From Sorangium aterium (GTDB taxonomy: Bacteria > Myxococcota_A > Polyangia > Polyangiales > Polyangiaceae), in NCBI RefSeq assembly GCF_028368935.1, contig NZ_JAQNDK010000001.1:2666001-2730000 (forward strand): 64,000 bases of DNA, read 5' to 3'. The position numbers were made by a program, and so were the translations under genes. Position 1 is the stretch's first letter. Every line of letters starts with the position of its first letter. Shown piece after piece: positions 19,012-28,222 of this stretch. The notes under the pieces are model-generated. The model saw nothing but the letters and a program-made list of their open reading frames with translations. It had not been told where the DNA came from and searched no databases.

Positions 19012-19165
19012 AGGACACGCTGCCCGCCCATCAGGACACGCTGCCCGCCCATCAGGACACGCTGCCCGCCCATCAGGACACGCTGCCCGCCCATCAGGAC
19101 ACGCTGCCCGCCCATCAGGACACGCCACACGCTCATCAGGACACGCCGCCCCCCATCAGGACGCC
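19012..19165. repeat. 21-bp minisatellite
   Basis: The unit AGGACACGCTGCCCGCCCAT plus a final C is repeated perfectly five times from 19012 to 19116. It is followed by a diverged 21-bp copy (19117), a 20-bp copy (19138) and a partial one. There are no unique spacers between units, so this is a tandem minisatellite and not a CRISPR array. It lies between the ends of two convergent genes. Confidence 0.95.
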
Positions 19166-19222
19166 CCTGCCCCGCCTTCGCGCCGAGTCGCGCTGCCCGG
19201 CGCGCCGCTCGGCCGCGCGGCC

Positions 19223-20089
19223 TCACACGAGCGACGAGCGCGCGACCTTGGCGCGCTCGTCGCGCTCCTTCAGGTGCTCCAGGATGATCACCGCCGTCTC
19301 CTCGATGGCGCGCCGGGTGACGTCGACCACCGGCCACTCCGGGTGCGCGGCGAAGAGACGGTTCGCGTAGTCCAGCTCCTGCCGGACGTGCTCGCGCATC
19401 GCGTAGTTGGTCTCGGAGGGCATCCCGAGCTGGCGCAGCCGCGCCTGCCGGATCTCGCAGAGCTGATCGATCCCGATGGTCAGGCCGATGACCCGATCCT
19501 GCGGAGCCTCCATCAGCTCGAGCGGCGGCGGGACGCCGAGCACCAGGGGGAGGTTCGCGACCTTGAGGCCGCGCTGCGCGAGCAGCGTCGACAGCGGCGT
19601 CTTCGATGTGCGCGAGACGCCGACGAGCACGATGTCGGCCCGCCTGAAGTTCCGCGGCTCCTTGCCGTCGTCGCTCTTCACCGCGAACTCCACCGCCTCG
19701 ATGCGCCGGAAGTACTCCTCGCTCAGCGGGAGCATCGCGCTCGGCAGGTTGATCGGCTCCCGGTCGAGGAAGGTGCCGAGCCGGACGATGAGCGAGCCGA
19801 TCAGATCGATCGCCTCGATGTTCAGCTCGGCGGTGGACGCGTGCACGAACTCGCGCAGCTCGGGGCTGACCACGGTGAACACGACGAGCGCGCCCTCCCG
19901 GGCCGCGCGCTCGAGCACCGGCCGCGCGACCTCCGGCGTGCGCACCCGGGTGTGGAGGCGGATCTGCACCCCCGCGTCCGGGTACTGGAGGAGCGCGGCG
20001 CGCACGGCCTTCTCCGCCGTCTCTCCGGTGGAGTCGCTCAGGACGTCGATGAACTTCGCCTTGTCCATGTCCCATCCCTCCGTCGCCAT
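19223..20089 (-). CDS. ppsR: Bifunctional PEP synthase / pyruvate phosphate dikinase regulator (kinase-pyrophosphorylase)
   Basis: A 288-residue DUF299-family protein. It opens with the typical strand FIDVLSDSTGETAEKA and carries the family P-loop-like motif GVSRTSKTPLS near residues 154-164, followed by VANLPLVLGVPPP. Members phosphorylate a threonine on PEP synthase or pyruvate phosphate dikinase with ADP, switching the enzyme off, and reverse this by phosphorolysis. They thereby control flux between pyruvate and PEP. The target enzyme gene is not in the window. It lies 80 bases after dnaJ on the same strand and may be co-transcribed. ATG 20089 gives the usual family length; an internal Met at residue 8 is an alternative start. 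Confidence 0.92.
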   Translation of the reverse strand: MATEGWDMDKAKFIDVLSDSTGETAEKAVRAALLQYPDAGVQIRLHTRVRTPEVARPVLERAAREGALVVFTVVSPELREFVHASTAELNIEAIDLIGSLIVRLGTFLDREPINLPSAMLPLSEEYFRRIEAVEFAVKSDDGKEPRNFRRADIVLVGVSRTSKTPLSTLLAQRGLKVANLPLVLGVPPPLELMEAPQDRVIGLTIGIDQLCEIRQARLRQLGMPSETNYAMREHVRQELDYANRLFAAHPEWPVVDVTRRAIEETAVIILEHLKERDERAKVARSSLV

Positions 20090-20169
20090 GTCGGCTCAGG
20101 CGCTCGAGGCAGGGCCCGTGCCTCGGCGTTCAGCAGAGCGCGGAGGATCGCGCGCGGCCGCGCGCCAGG

Positions 20170-21270
20170 TCAACCAAACAGCCCCTTCAGCTTCTCCATG
20201 AAGGTGGCCTGCTGAGGCTGCACGTTCTCGCCGAGCTCCTTCGCCAGCTGCGCGATGAGCTCCCGCTGCGGCGCGGTGAGCTGCGTCGGCACCTCGACGC
20301 TCACCTCGACGAGCTGGTCGCCGCGCCCGCCCACGACGCGGCGCGGTATGCCCTTGCCCTTGATCCGGAGCACCGCGCCTGGCTGCGTGCCCGGGGGGAT
20401 GCGGAGCCGGCCCTTCCCCTCCAGCGTCGGGATCTCCAGCTCGCCGCCGAGCGCCGCGCGCGCGAACGAGATCGGCACGGAGCACACAACGTCGTCGCCG
20501 ACGCGGCGGAAGAGCTCGTGCGGCGAGACGCGGATGGTGAGCTCCAGATCGCCCGGCCCCCGGTCGGAGCGGACGGCGTTGCCGCCGCGCTCCACGAGCC
20601 GCGTCGCGCCGTTCTCCACGCCCGGAGGGATCGTCACCTCGATGGTCTTCTGCTTCGCCGCGAGGCCGGCGCCGCGGCACGTCCTGCACGGGTCGGTCAC
20701 GATCCGCCCCGTGCCGCGGCACCGCCCGCAGGGGCGCTCGATCGCGATGGGGAACATCCCCTGCTGCATCCGGACGCGGCCGCGGCCCGAGCACGCCGAG
20801 CAGCGCTCGGTCGACGCGCCCGGCGCGGAGCCCGAGCCGGCGCAGTCGCCGCACGGCTCGACGCGATCGTAGGTGATCTCCTTCGCGCAGCCGAACGCCG
20901 CCTCCTCGAAGGTGATCCGCACCTCCTTCTGCAGCGTCCCGCGGTCGCCGACCCGGATGCCCAGGGCGCCGAGGAGATCGCCGAAGATGGCGTCCAGGTT
21001 GAGGTCCTGCATGTCGAAGGGCACGCCCGGGACCCCCGAGCCGGCGGAGGCGCCGACGGCGGCGGGCCCGAACCGATCGAACGCCGCGCGCTTCTGCGGA
21101 TCGCTCAGGATCTGGTAGGCCGCGTTCAGCTCCTTGAAGCGGACGTGCGCGCCCTGATCCCCCGGGTTCTTGTCGGGATGGTGCTGGCCGGCGAGCCGCC
21201 GGAAGGCGCTCTTGATTTCATCCTGCGTCGAGGAACGCTCGACGCCCAATACTTCGTACGGATCCCGCAC
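20170..21270 (-). CDS. dnaJ: DnaJ co-chaperone
   Basis: A 366-residue class A J-protein. The J domain (residues 2-68) has the HPD tripeptide in QHHPDKNPG. A short Gly-rich part follows, then four CxxCxGxG zinc-binding repeats (CGDCAGSG, CSACSGRG, CGRCRGTG, CRTCRGAG) and the two beta-barrel substrate-binding domains. It delivers unfolded proteins to DnaK and stimulates its ATPase. No dnaK or grpE is adjacent. It sits 52 bases downstream of the acyl-CoA synthetase and 80 bases upstream of the PEP-synthase regulator, all on the minus strand. Myxobacteria have several dnaJ paralogs, and this may not be the main heat-shock copy. Confidence 0.93.
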   Translation of the reverse strand: MRDPYEVLGVERSSTQDEIKSAFRRLAGQHHPDKNPGDQGAHVRFKELNAAYQILSDPQKRAAFDRFGPAAVGASAGSGVPGVPFDMQDLNLDAIFGDLLGALGIRVGDRGTLQKEVRITFEEAAFGCAKEITYDRVEPCGDCAGSGSAPGASTERCSACSGRGRVRMQQGMFPIAIERPCGRCRGTGRIVTDPCRTCRGAGLAAKQKTIEVTIPPGVENGATRLVERGGNAVRSDRGPGDLELTIRVSPHELFRRVGDDVVCSVPISFARAALGGELEIPTLEGKGRLRIPPGTQPGAVLRIKGKGIPRRVVGGRGDQLVEVSVEVPTQLTAPQRELIAQLAKELGENVQPQQATFMEKLKGLFG

Positions 21271-21322
21271 GACGTGCGAAATAGCATCGATCGCCCTCCC
21301 GGGACAGCGGCTACCGGGCCGC

Positions 21323-23080
21323 CTAATCCGCTGATTTCCCTTCAGGCCCGGCGAGTTCGCGCTTCATCACCTTGCCCGTCGGGTTGCGCGGCAGCGCGCC
21401 GACGAAGACGACCTCGCGCGGGACCTTCGGGCCCGCGAGCCGCGCGCGGCAGTGCGCCCGGATGTCGCCCTCGCTCGCGGCCGCGCCGGGGCGCAGGGCG
21501 ACGACCGCGCGCACGCGCTCCCCGAAGTCGCGATCCGGGACGCCCACCACGGCCGCCTCGGCGACCGCCGGGTGCTCGTGGAGGACCGACTCCACCTCGG
21601 CGGGGTACACATTCACGCCCCCCGAGATGATGAGCTCCCGCTTGCGGCCCTCGAGGTGGTAGCAGCCGCGCGCGTCGCGGCGGGCGAGGTCGCCGACAGA
21701 GAAGTGGCCGTCGCGCGTCGACTCGCGCGTGGCGCCGGGATCCCTGTGGTATCCGGAGACCAGCAACGAACTCCTCACGTAAAGCTCGCCCACCTCGCCG
21801 TCCCGGCACGGCGTCCCGTCCTCGCGCAGGAGCAGCAGCTCGCTGCCGGCGACGGGGCGCCCGATGGTGCCCGGCGAGGCGCGCAGATCCTCGGGGCCCG
21901 CGATCGTCACGATGCCCGTCTCGGTCGCGCCGTAGAAGTTGAAGAGCCGGTCGCCGAACGCCGCCATCACCTCCGCCGCGAGCGTCGGCGAGAGCGGCGC
22001 GCCCCCCACGAAGATCGCGGTGAGCGACGACGTGTCGTAGGCGCGGAGCCGCGCCTCGCCGAGCTCGAGGACGCGGTGGAGCATCGTCGGGACGACCGCG
22101 GTGGTGGTCACGCGGTACCGCTGGATCGCCTCGAGGAAGAGCTCGGGCTGGAACTCCGGGAGGATCACGATCGTCGCGCCGACGATGAGCGACAGGTTGA
22201 CGAAGCCGAGCGCCGTGAGGTGGTAGAGCGGGCACACGGCGAGGTGCACGTCCCCCGCGCGCATCGGGGTCGCGCCGATGGCCCCGAGCGCCGGCAGGAC
22301 GATGCCGCCGCCGAAGCCGCGCACCGCGCCCTTCGGCTTGCCGGTGGTGCCGGACGTGTACATCACCACCGCGGCGCGCTCGCTCCGATCCGGCGAGGCG
22401 CCCCGCTCGGCGGCGAGATCGTCGAACGCGGCGAGGACGTCGTCGAGGTGCGAGAAGCCCGGGACGCGCTCGCCGATCGCGATCATCTCCTCGGGCGGGA
22501 TCCCCTCGAGCCGCGGCGCGGCCTCGCGGATCACGCCGGCGATGTCCGAGTCGAACAGGAGCAGGCGCGCCCCGGCGTGGCCGGCGAGGTAGGCGAGCTC
22601 CGCGGGGGCCGATCGCCACGAGGCCGTCACCACGGACGCGCCGACGCGGGCCAGCGCGACCTGGCACATCAGGAACTCGGGGCGGTTCTTGAGCGCGAGC
22701 AGCGCGGTGACGCCCGGGCCGACGCCGCGCCGGTCGAGCGCGCAGCCCAGCCGATCGATGGCCTCGTTCAGCGCGAAGAACGAGTAGACCCGATCCTCGG
22801 CCGGCGGCCCCGCGCCTCGCTCCTCCGCGCGGGACGCCAGGCTTGCGAGGCTCCGCGGCTCGATCACGGCGATCCGGTGCGGGCTGTTCTCGGCGTGGAA
22901 GCGGAACAGGAGCGACGGGTTCGCCTTGCCCCTCGCGAGCTCGCGCGCGAGCACCCTGAGCCCCGGCCAACGCAGCGCGGCGAGGAGCCCTGCCTGCGTC
23001 ACCGCCCGGCCGGCGGCGAGCGTCGCCTCGATCGTGTTTCGCCCGGCCGCCAGCGCGGCCCTGACCCCACCGAGTTCCAT
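21323..23080 (-). CDS. Acyl-CoA synthetase (ANL superfamily AMP-forming ligase)
   Basis: A 585-residue adenylating ligase. The phosphate-binding motif MYTSGTTGKPKGA is in the centre, the FNFYGATETG motif and the YxRSSLLVSGY hinge follow, and the catalytic lysine is in NPTGKVMKREL near the C-terminus. It would activate a carboxylic acid, probably a fatty acid, with ATP and load it on CoA. The N-terminal about 80 residues include two amphipathic helices, seen in membrane-associated long-chain FadD relatives. ATG 23080 is chosen because an earlier ATG (23107) would run into the start of the divergent PilZ gene. First gene of a probable three-gene operon with dnaJ and the PEP-synthase regulator. 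Confidence 0.9.
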   Translation of the reverse strand: MELGGVRAALAAGRNTIEATLAAGRAVTQAGLLAALRWPGLRVLARELARGKANPSLLFRFHAENSPHRIAVIEPRSLASLASRAEERGAGPPAEDRVYSFFALNEAIDRLGCALDRRGVGPGVTALLALKNRPEFLMCQVALARVGASVVTASWRSAPAELAYLAGHAGARLLLFDSDIAGVIREAAPRLEGIPPEEMIAIGERVPGFSHLDDVLAAFDDLAAERGASPDRSERAAVVMYTSGTTGKPKGAVRGFGGGIVLPALGAIGATPMRAGDVHLAVCPLYHLTALGFVNLSLIVGATIVILPEFQPELFLEAIQRYRVTTTAVVPTMLHRVLELGEARLRAYDTSSLTAIFVGGAPLSPTLAAEVMAAFGDRLFNFYGATETGIVTIAGPEDLRASPGTIGRPVAGSELLLLREDGTPCRDGEVGELYVRSSLLVSGYHRDPGATRESTRDGHFSVGDLARRDARGCYHLEGRKRELIISGGVNVYPAEVESVLHEHPAVAEAAVVGVPDRDFGERVRAVVALRPGAAASEGDIRAHCRARLAGPKVPREVVFVGALPRNPTGKVMKRELAGPEGKSAD

Positions 23081-23129
23081 GACCGGCGACTTTACTCTGG
23101 CCCGCATGCGCCGTGGTAGGGTGGGTCCC

Positions 23130-23534
23130 GTGACGGATGCTGACCGCCGCTCAGCCCAGCGCGCCGCGATCGAGCTGAGCGTAGAGTACAAACGGCTCAA
23201 CACGTTCTTCGCCGACTACACGCGCAACATCTCGAAAGGCGGGACGTTCATCCGGACGGATCGCCCGCTCGCGATCGGCACCGAGTTCGTGTTCGCCCTC
23301 TCGATCCGGAACCTGGCCGAGCCGCTCCGCCTTCGCGGGCGGGTGAAGTGGATCGTCACGTCCGCCGAGGCGACAGAGTCGGCTCCGGCGGGGATGGGGA
23401 TCGAGTTCCAGTACGCGAGCGACGCGGAGCGCGGCGCCACCGAGGCGGTGGTCGAGCAGCTGATGATGAGCGAGCTCGGCGAGACGCTCGCCTCCAAGCT
23501 GCTCGGCCGCAAGCTCGGCGACGGCTCGCGGTAG
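23130..23534 (+). CDS. PilZ-domain protein (myxobacterial TIGR02266 type)
   Basis: A 134-residue single-domain protein. It shows RRSAQRAAIEL at the start and RNISKGGTFIRT (D/N-x-S-x-x-G), the two halves of the PilZ cyclic-di-GMP-binding pattern, and then the barrel strands LRLRGRVKWI and GMGIEFQY. The stretch before the glycine pair is the version typical of the small myxobacterial paralog group. It may be a c-di-GMP effector acting on motility or polysaccharide output. GTG 23130 follows a GGTAGGGTGGG purine tract; ATG 23106 would add eight residues. Divergent from the acyl-CoA synthetase. Confidence 0.85.
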   Translation: MTDADRRSAQRAAIELSVEYKRLNTFFADYTRNISKGGTFIRTDRPLAIGTEFVFALSIRNLAEPLRLRGRVKWIVTSAEATESAPAGMGIEFQYASDAERGATEAVVEQLMMSELGETLASKLLGRKLGDGSR

Positions 23535-23598
23535 CGCCGGAGACGGAGCGGCCCCCGAGGGGATGCGCTCACGCTTCCCCCGTGTACACTGGCTCGCA

Positions 23599-25842
23599 AT
23601 GTCGCTGCCGCCCCTGTTCCCTCGGCGCCGTCTCGCTCGGGGTCTCGCCGCGCTCGCCCTCGCGCTCTCTCCCGTCGCCTGCGCGGCCTCTGGCTCGCCG
23701 GGGGCGAAGGGGCCGCCAGGCGCCGAGGGCCGCGTCGCTGCCGTCGAGGTCCGCGACGCCGATTTCTCCGCCAGCCTGTACACGATCGTGCGCGACGGCA
23801 AGCAGAGCCCGCAGCGCACCGGCCTGCTCATCGGCGTGGTCCGCAGGCAGCTCGCGCACGCCGCGGGGCGCTTCAACGCGGGGCAGCCCGACCGGGCCGT
23901 CGACAGCGTCCTCGGTGCGCTCTCCCTCGTCCGTCCAGGCGAGGGGCGCGCCGAGATGATCGACGCCGTGGGCGAGCGCGCCATCGCCGGCGCGATCGAT
24001 CGGCTGAGCCCGCGCGGCGACGAGGGGCGGGTGCGGGCCCTCATGGAGCTCCGCTCCGCCGCGCTGCCGAGCGGGAGCCGGGCCCGCGCCGAGAGCGACG
24101 AGCACCTCGCCGCGCTCGAGCAATGGATGAAGGAGACGCGCACCGGCGGGCCGCTCGAGCAGCTCGGCGCGGATCAGCGCGCGGCCGTCTCGCGCGCCCT
24201 CGTCGACGGCCGCGCGGAGTCCATCCAGCGCGCGGCCGCCGCCACCGTGGCGTGGATCGATCGGGCGATCGAGTTCAACATCGAGTACCGGCAAGGCGGC
24301 GCGAGGCCGGAGCGCGAGGAGGCGGTCGAGGCGGCGCGCGCGCTGGAGTCGGGCGGCGCGAGCCTGGCGGCGCTGTTCCTCCGCTTCGGGGACGCGAAGG
24401 GCGCGATCGACCAGATCGACCGCACGAGCGTGCGCCGGGTGATCCCGCCGGGCCTCTACCAGCGGCTCAAGGCCGCCGCCACCGACGACGACGCGGTCTC
24501 GTGGCAGGCGCTCGCCGCCGCCTTCGCGCAGCACGAGGCGCAGGAGCGCGACGCGGAGACCGGGATGCGGCAGGATCTGCTCGACGGGGCGATCTGGGGC
24601 GCGGCCCTCGAGGCCTACCGGCGCGACCCGCTGAACTACGACAGCGCCACGCTCCTCTCCCAGGTGATGATCCGCCTCGGCATGTCCGAGGCGACGCCGC
24701 TCGTGATCGCCGGCGCGCTCGGCGATCGGCCGAGCCCCGGCGCGCTCGGCGCCGCGCTCGGGCTCGTGCTGAGCGCGCTCTCGGAGGAGGCGTCGAACGA
24801 CGATTTCGAGGCGGCCCGGCGCACCTACAACGCGGCGGGGCCGCTGCTCGTGCTCGCCGATCAGGCGGCGCGCGGCGGCGGCGCGCTCGATCCGTCGGGC
24901 GCGCGCGTCCGCTCCCTCATGGCGTCGGTCGAGCTGCGCGCTGGCAACCTCGTGGCCGCGCTGCCGCTGCTCCGCGCGGCGACGGCGGCCGAGCCGACGG
25001 TCAACGGGCTCACGCTGCTCGCGATGGCCGAGCGGCAGTCCGGCGAGCCCCAGGCCGCGCTCGAGGACGTGCGGCGGGCGCTGGGCGCGCCGGACGCGCG
25101 CAGCGCGCCGCTCGAGATCATCCAGGCGCACCTGCTCGCGTTCGAGCTCCACCGCGACGCTGGCACGCAGGACCGGGCGAAGGAGTCGCTCGACGCGGCG
25201 CTCGCCGCCGCGCTCGACACCCGGCAGCGCGCCCGGGATCCCGGCGCGAAGGCGCGGACGGAGCGGCTGCTCGGGCGCATCCTCGACGGCTATGGCGACG
25301 AGAAGGGCGCGACCCGGGCGTACGACCGGGCGTTCGCCCTGGTCGCGGCCGAGCCGCCGCAGCTCGGCGCCACGATGCTCGACGCCGTGGGGCGCGCGCT
25401 CGTGGAGCGCGATCTCCCCGCCGCGCGGCGCGCGCTGAAGCGCGGCCTCGAGGCGAACGTGGACGAGGAGGATCTCGTCTACGGCGGGCTCTGGGTCCTG
25501 CTGCTGGAGCGCGCCCTCGGCGTCGCGACCGACGGCACCGCGGGCCGCGCGCTGGACAGCGCGACGAGCCGCGCGTCCTGGACGGGGAAGCTCGCGGCCT
25601 GGGCGAACGGTGGGCTCAACGACGCGGATCTCGGCAGGCTCGCCCGGAGCGCGGCGCAGCGGGTGGAGGCGCAATTTTACACGGCGATGGCCAGGAAGGC
25701 GGCGGGGGATGCCGGCGCGGACGAGCGTCTCCGCGCGGTGTCGAAGAGCCCCGTGATCGACCTGCTCGAGGTGCACCTCGCGCGCGAGATGCTTGCGCCC
25801 GTGCTGCACCTCGATCTGCCCCGCAACGCGGGCCTTCCGTAG
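23599..25842 (+). CDS. TPR-rich lipoprotein of unknown function
   Basis: A 747-residue protein with a clear lipoprotein signal (RRRLARG, hydrophobic core, Cys in SPVACAAS near residue 30). The rest is almost entirely alpha-helical with repeated A-x-x-x-A/L patterns and stretches such as LLGRILDGYGDEKGATRAYD, typical of tetratricopeptide-type repeats. It is probably anchored in the envelope and serves as a protein-interaction scaffold. ATG 23599 is preferred over an upstream frame that places arginines before the signal. It follows the PilZ gene after 64 bases on the same strand, so the two may share a transcript. Function not recognised. Confidence 0.75.
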   Translation: MSLPPLFPRRRLARGLAALALALSPVACAASGSPGAKGPPGAEGRVAAVEVRDADFSASLYTIVRDGKQSPQRTGLLIGVVRRQLAHAAGRFNAGQPDRAVDSVLGALSLVRPGEGRAEMIDAVGERAIAGAIDRLSPRGDEGRVRALMELRSAALPSGSRARAESDEHLAALEQWMKETRTGGPLEQLGADQRAAVSRALVDGRAESIQRAAAATVAWIDRAIEFNIEYRQGGARPEREEAVEAARALESGGASLAALFLRFGDAKGAIDQIDRTSVRRVIPPGLYQRLKAAATDDDAVSWQALAAAFAQHEAQERDAETGMRQDLLDGAIWGAALEAYRRDPLNYDSATLLSQVMIRLGMSEATPLVIAGALGDRPSPGALGAALGLVLSALSEEASNDDFEAARRTYNAAGPLLVLADQAARGGGALDPSGARVRSLMASVELRAGNLVAALPLLRAATAAEPTVNGLTLLAMAERQSGEPQAALEDVRRALGAPDARSAPLEIIQAHLLAFELHRDAGTQDRAKESLDAALAAALDTRQRARDPGAKARTERLLGRILDGYGDEKGATRAYDRAFALVAAEPPQLGATMLDAVGRALVERDLPAARRALKRGLEANVDEEDLVYGGLWVLLLERALGVATDGTAGRALDSATSRASWTGKLAAWANGGLNDADLGRLARSAAQRVEAQFYTAMARKAAGDAGADERLRAVSKSPVIDLLEVHLAREMLAPVLHLDLPRNAGLP

Positions 25843-25993
25843 AGCGCGCCAGCGATCCCGCGCGGGATGGCCGGCGCCGGATGTGCGATGGGGTCTCCGC
25901 TGGTCAGGTGGCGAGTTGGTCGGATGACCAGCGCGGAGCGCGCGACGCGGAGCGCTACTGGCGCGCGGAGCGCGCGACGCTGCGCGCCAACAG

Positions 25994-26023
25994 CGCGTGG
26001 AAGGAATAAAGGGCTTCCACGCG
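25994..26023. repeat. Perfect 10-bp hairpin before the hemerythrin gene
   Basis: CGCGTGGAAG at 25994-26003 is exactly complementary to CTTCCACGCG at 26014-26023, with a 10-base AT-richer loop. It ends 27 bases before the hemerythrin start codon. It could terminate transcription from the lipoprotein gene or act in the hemerythrin leader. The upstream bases 25928-25980 also hold a direct repeat of GCGCGGAGCGCGCGACG. Confidence 0.5.
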
Positions 26024-26050
26024 TGCGCCTTGTCGTTCGATCATCGATGA

Positions 26051-26614
26051 ATGTCCGATGACCGGAACGATCCGCTCGAGAAGCTCACCGCCGCTCACCG
26101 GAGCCTGGAAGAGAACCTGAACGATCTCGCGCGCGCCGCGCGGGCGCTCAGCGAGCCGCGCGGGCGCGCCGCCGCGCTCGAGGGTCTCTCCAGCGTGGTG
26201 TCCTACTTCGAGCGGTCGATGAGCCGGCATCGCGAGGACGAGGAGCGCTCGCTGTACCCGCGGCTCGCGGTGCTCGAGGCGATCGCGCCGACCCTCGAGC
26301 GTCTCCGGCAGGAGCACAAGGCGCAACAGCGCGCGATCGACGCGCTGCGCGCCGCGATCGACAGAGACGGCGGCCCCGAGGCCGTGGAGACGATCCCCCA
26401 GCTCATCGAGGACCTGCGCGTCGCGCACCATCGCCACGTCGAGTGCGAGGAGCAGGAGGTATTTCCGGCCGCTCGCCGGTTCCTGCAGGCCTCGGCCAAG
26501 CAGGGGATCTGGAACGAGATGGAGACGCGCCGAGGGCGCGGCGGGCAAGGCAACCCGGCCAAGGGCATCAGCGGGCGACCCTACCGCCCGGGCGGGATGC
26601 GCAGGGGCCCGTAG
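26051..26614 (+). CDS. Hemerythrin-like HHE-domain protein
   Basis: A 187-residue four-helix protein. Candidate diiron ligands appear in the usual order: H16 (AAHRSLE), H60 with E64 (SRHREDEE), H89 (QEHKAQQ), and H126/H127/H129 with E131 or E134 (AHHRHVECEEQE). Such proteins bind O2, NO or iron and serve in oxygen or nitrosative sensing and repair. The last about 30 residues are a Gly/Arg-rich, basic tail (GRGGQGNPAKG onwards), not part of the fold and possibly nucleic-acid binding. ATG 26051 lies just after a short AT-richer leader with the hairpin. It stands alone on the plus strand, convergent with the next gene. Confidence 0.88.
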   Translation: MSDDRNDPLEKLTAAHRSLEENLNDLARAARALSEPRGRAAALEGLSSVVSYFERSMSRHREDEERSLYPRLAVLEAIAPTLERLRQEHKAQQRAIDALRAAIDRDGGPEAVETIPQLIEDLRVAHHRHVECEEQEVFPAARRFLQASAKQGIWNEMETRRGRGGQGNPAKGISGRPYRPGGMRRGP

Positions 26615-26676
26615 CACCCGCCCCGGGGGATGCGTCGCGGCCGCGATCGCTCGGCGCGGTCGACTGGAGACCGTTC

Positions 26677-27843
26677 CTAGAACTGCTCCTCGCGCGCGCG
26701 CTCGAGCGCGGCGCGCAGGTAGTTCTGCGCTCGAAGCGTGTGCGCCCCGTCGGGGTGCTGGTCCAGGTGGCTGCGGAACGCCTCCGCCGATTGCATGAAG
26801 CTCCCCAGTCGATAGAGGGTGACGCCGCGGGCGAGGTGCCTGGGATAGGAGGGGTCGAGCGCAGCGATCTCGTCGATCTTCTTCAGGCGATACTGCTCCT
26901 CGGCGCGCCGCGCCTCCGCTGCGCGGATCGCCGCCGCGGGCGCGCGCGGCCCCGAGCCGCCCGCCTGCTCAAGACGCGCCGCCGTCTCCTCGTCGGGAGG
27001 AGCAGGAAGGGCCTGCGCGCTCCTCGCGGCGACGGTCGGGTGCGCGAGCAAGAACTTGAACAGCGCGCGCTCCTCGTCGAGCGCCGGGGCGAGCGGATCT
27101 CGCTGGACGCCGACGATGGCGCTCCAGCGCTTCTTGAAGAGCACGCCGAGCACGACGCCATCCATGGCGACGCGGCGGGCCCCCTCCCCGCCGCCGCGCT
27201 GCGCCTCCCCCTGCTCCAGCCAGGCGTTTCGGCGGAGCAGCCCGACGAAGTCGCCGCCGAGCTCGCGCAGCTCGTCGGACTCCTCGCCTGTCGCCTCGAA
27301 GCGGCGCACCTCGCGCACGAACGCTCTCAGCTGGTAGGCGCGCAGCCGGAGCACCGCCTCGTCCCCCTGGGCGAGGGCGGGACCCACGGCGCCGCTCACG
27401 CGCGCGCGCGCGGCCAGGAGCTCGGCCTCGGTATGATCCGCGTCGGCGTCCACGAGCCCGAACGCGCGGACGGCGGAGCCGAGCTCGCGCACCTCGGTGT
27501 CGAGCCCGAGCTCCTCGGCCTCGCGAGCGCGGGTGATGTCCGCGTCTCGCACGCGCGCGAGGGCTCGCGCGTCCGCGAGCGGCAGCGGCAGCTCGGCCGG
27601 CTCGACCGACCGCGGCACGGCGAGGACCGCGGCCGAGCCCGCGATGAACACGGCCACGAGCCCCGGCTCCCAGCCCTCGAGGTGCCGCTTCCAGCCGCGG
27701 CGCGCCCCCGCGTCGGCCCTCGTGGACGACGCGACCGCGGGGGTGCTGCTGCTGCCGCTTTTGCTCGAGCGACTCGAGCGACTCGAAGAAGAACTCGAGT
27801 GCGGCTCCCGGCGCTTGACAGCGACGCTCTCGGCTCGCGACAT
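26677..27843 (-). CDS. Single-pass membrane protein with C-terminal TPR segment
   Basis: A 388-residue protein. The first about 50 residues are Ser/Arg-rich and cytoplasmic. One hydrophobic segment (about 60-75, GLVAVFIAGSAAVLAV) follows, and the rest is helical and charged. The last about 60 residues (DPSYPRHLARGVTLYRLGS onwards) fit a tetratricopeptide pair. It may be a scaffold in the periplasm. ATG 27843 has GAGGAGA upstream; the longer frame is not needed. The poly-serine stretch encoded at 27757-27800 is low complexity. Convergent with the hemerythrin gene and divergent from the small PilZ gene. I do not recognise the family. Confidence 0.65.
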   Translation of the reverse strand: MSRAESVAVKRREPHSSSSSSRSSRSSKSGSSSTPAVASSTRADAGARRGWKRHLEGWEPGLVAVFIAGSAAVLAVPRSVEPAELPLPLADARALARVRDADITRAREAEELGLDTEVRELGSAVRAFGLVDADADHTEAELLAARARVSGAVGPALAQGDEAVLRLRAYQLRAFVREVRRFEATGEESDELRELGGDFVGLLRRNAWLEQGEAQRGGGEGARRVAMDGVVLGVLFKKRWSAIVGVQRDPLAPALDEERALFKFLLAHPTVAARSAQALPAPPDEETAARLEQAGGSGPRAPAAAIRAAEARRAEEQYRLKKIDEIAALDPSYPRHLARGVTLYRLGSFMQSAEAFRSHLDQHPDGAHTLRAQNYLRAALERAREEQF

Positions 27844-27916
27844 TGATCGTCTCCTCTGCGCTCCAGAATACCCCACGCGGCGCGCCTCAGCGCCGCGCAG
27901 CTAGCCAGCGAGGAAC

Positions 27917-28222
27917 GTGCGAGATCACCGGAAGCACCCGCGCAAGCAAATCGAGCTCTCGATCGCGTTCCGGATCGGTGACGGCCCGCGCGTCGACGCG
28001 ATATGCCGCGACCTAAGCCTCGGCGGGATGTTCATCGAGACGAGCTCGCCGGCTCCCTTCGGCGCGACCGTCGAGGTGCTGCTGTCCCTGCAAGGACTGA
28101 AGCAGGCCGCCGTGATCCCGTCGGTTGTACGATGGACCACCCCCGAGGGGATGGGGGTGCAGTTCGGCGTGATGGGCGCGAGAGAAACCTACGCGCTCAC
28201 GCAGCTCCTAGGCTCGCTCTAG
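27917..28222 (+). CDS. Small PilZ-domain protein
   Basis: A 101-residue protein beginning at GTG 27917. RKHPRKQIEL and CRDLSLGGMFIE carry the RxxxR and D/NxSxxG elements of a c-di-GMP-binding PilZ domain, followed by strands VIPSVVRW and GMGVQFG. It is the minimal one-domain type, a close cousin of the protein at 23130, and may serve as a c-di-GMP adapter. The 3' end lies in a 21-bp repeat that contains the TAG stop codon (28220-28222). Confidence 0.85.
   Translation: MRDHRKHPRKQIELSIAFRIGDGPRVDAICRDLSLGGMFIETSSPAPFGATVEVLLSLQGLKQAAVIPSVVRWTTPEGMGVQFGVMGARETYALTQLLGSL

Larger units (their letters stand above)
18758..19222. other. Intergenic region, larE / PEP-synthase regulator (convergent)
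   Basis: Contains a possible 36-codon frame (18763-18873), an unremarkable stretch, and the 21-bp minisatellite at 19012-19165. Long frames pass through the minisatellite on both strands only because its period is a multiple of three. Confidence 0.6.

Noticed and set aside
19012-19165. CRISPR-like array
   Set aside because: Repeats are contiguous 21-bp units with no unique spacers and there are no cas genes.
23081-23203. N-terminal extension of the acyl-CoA synthetase
   Set aside because: Would overlap the divergent PilZ start and adds sequence unlike the family.
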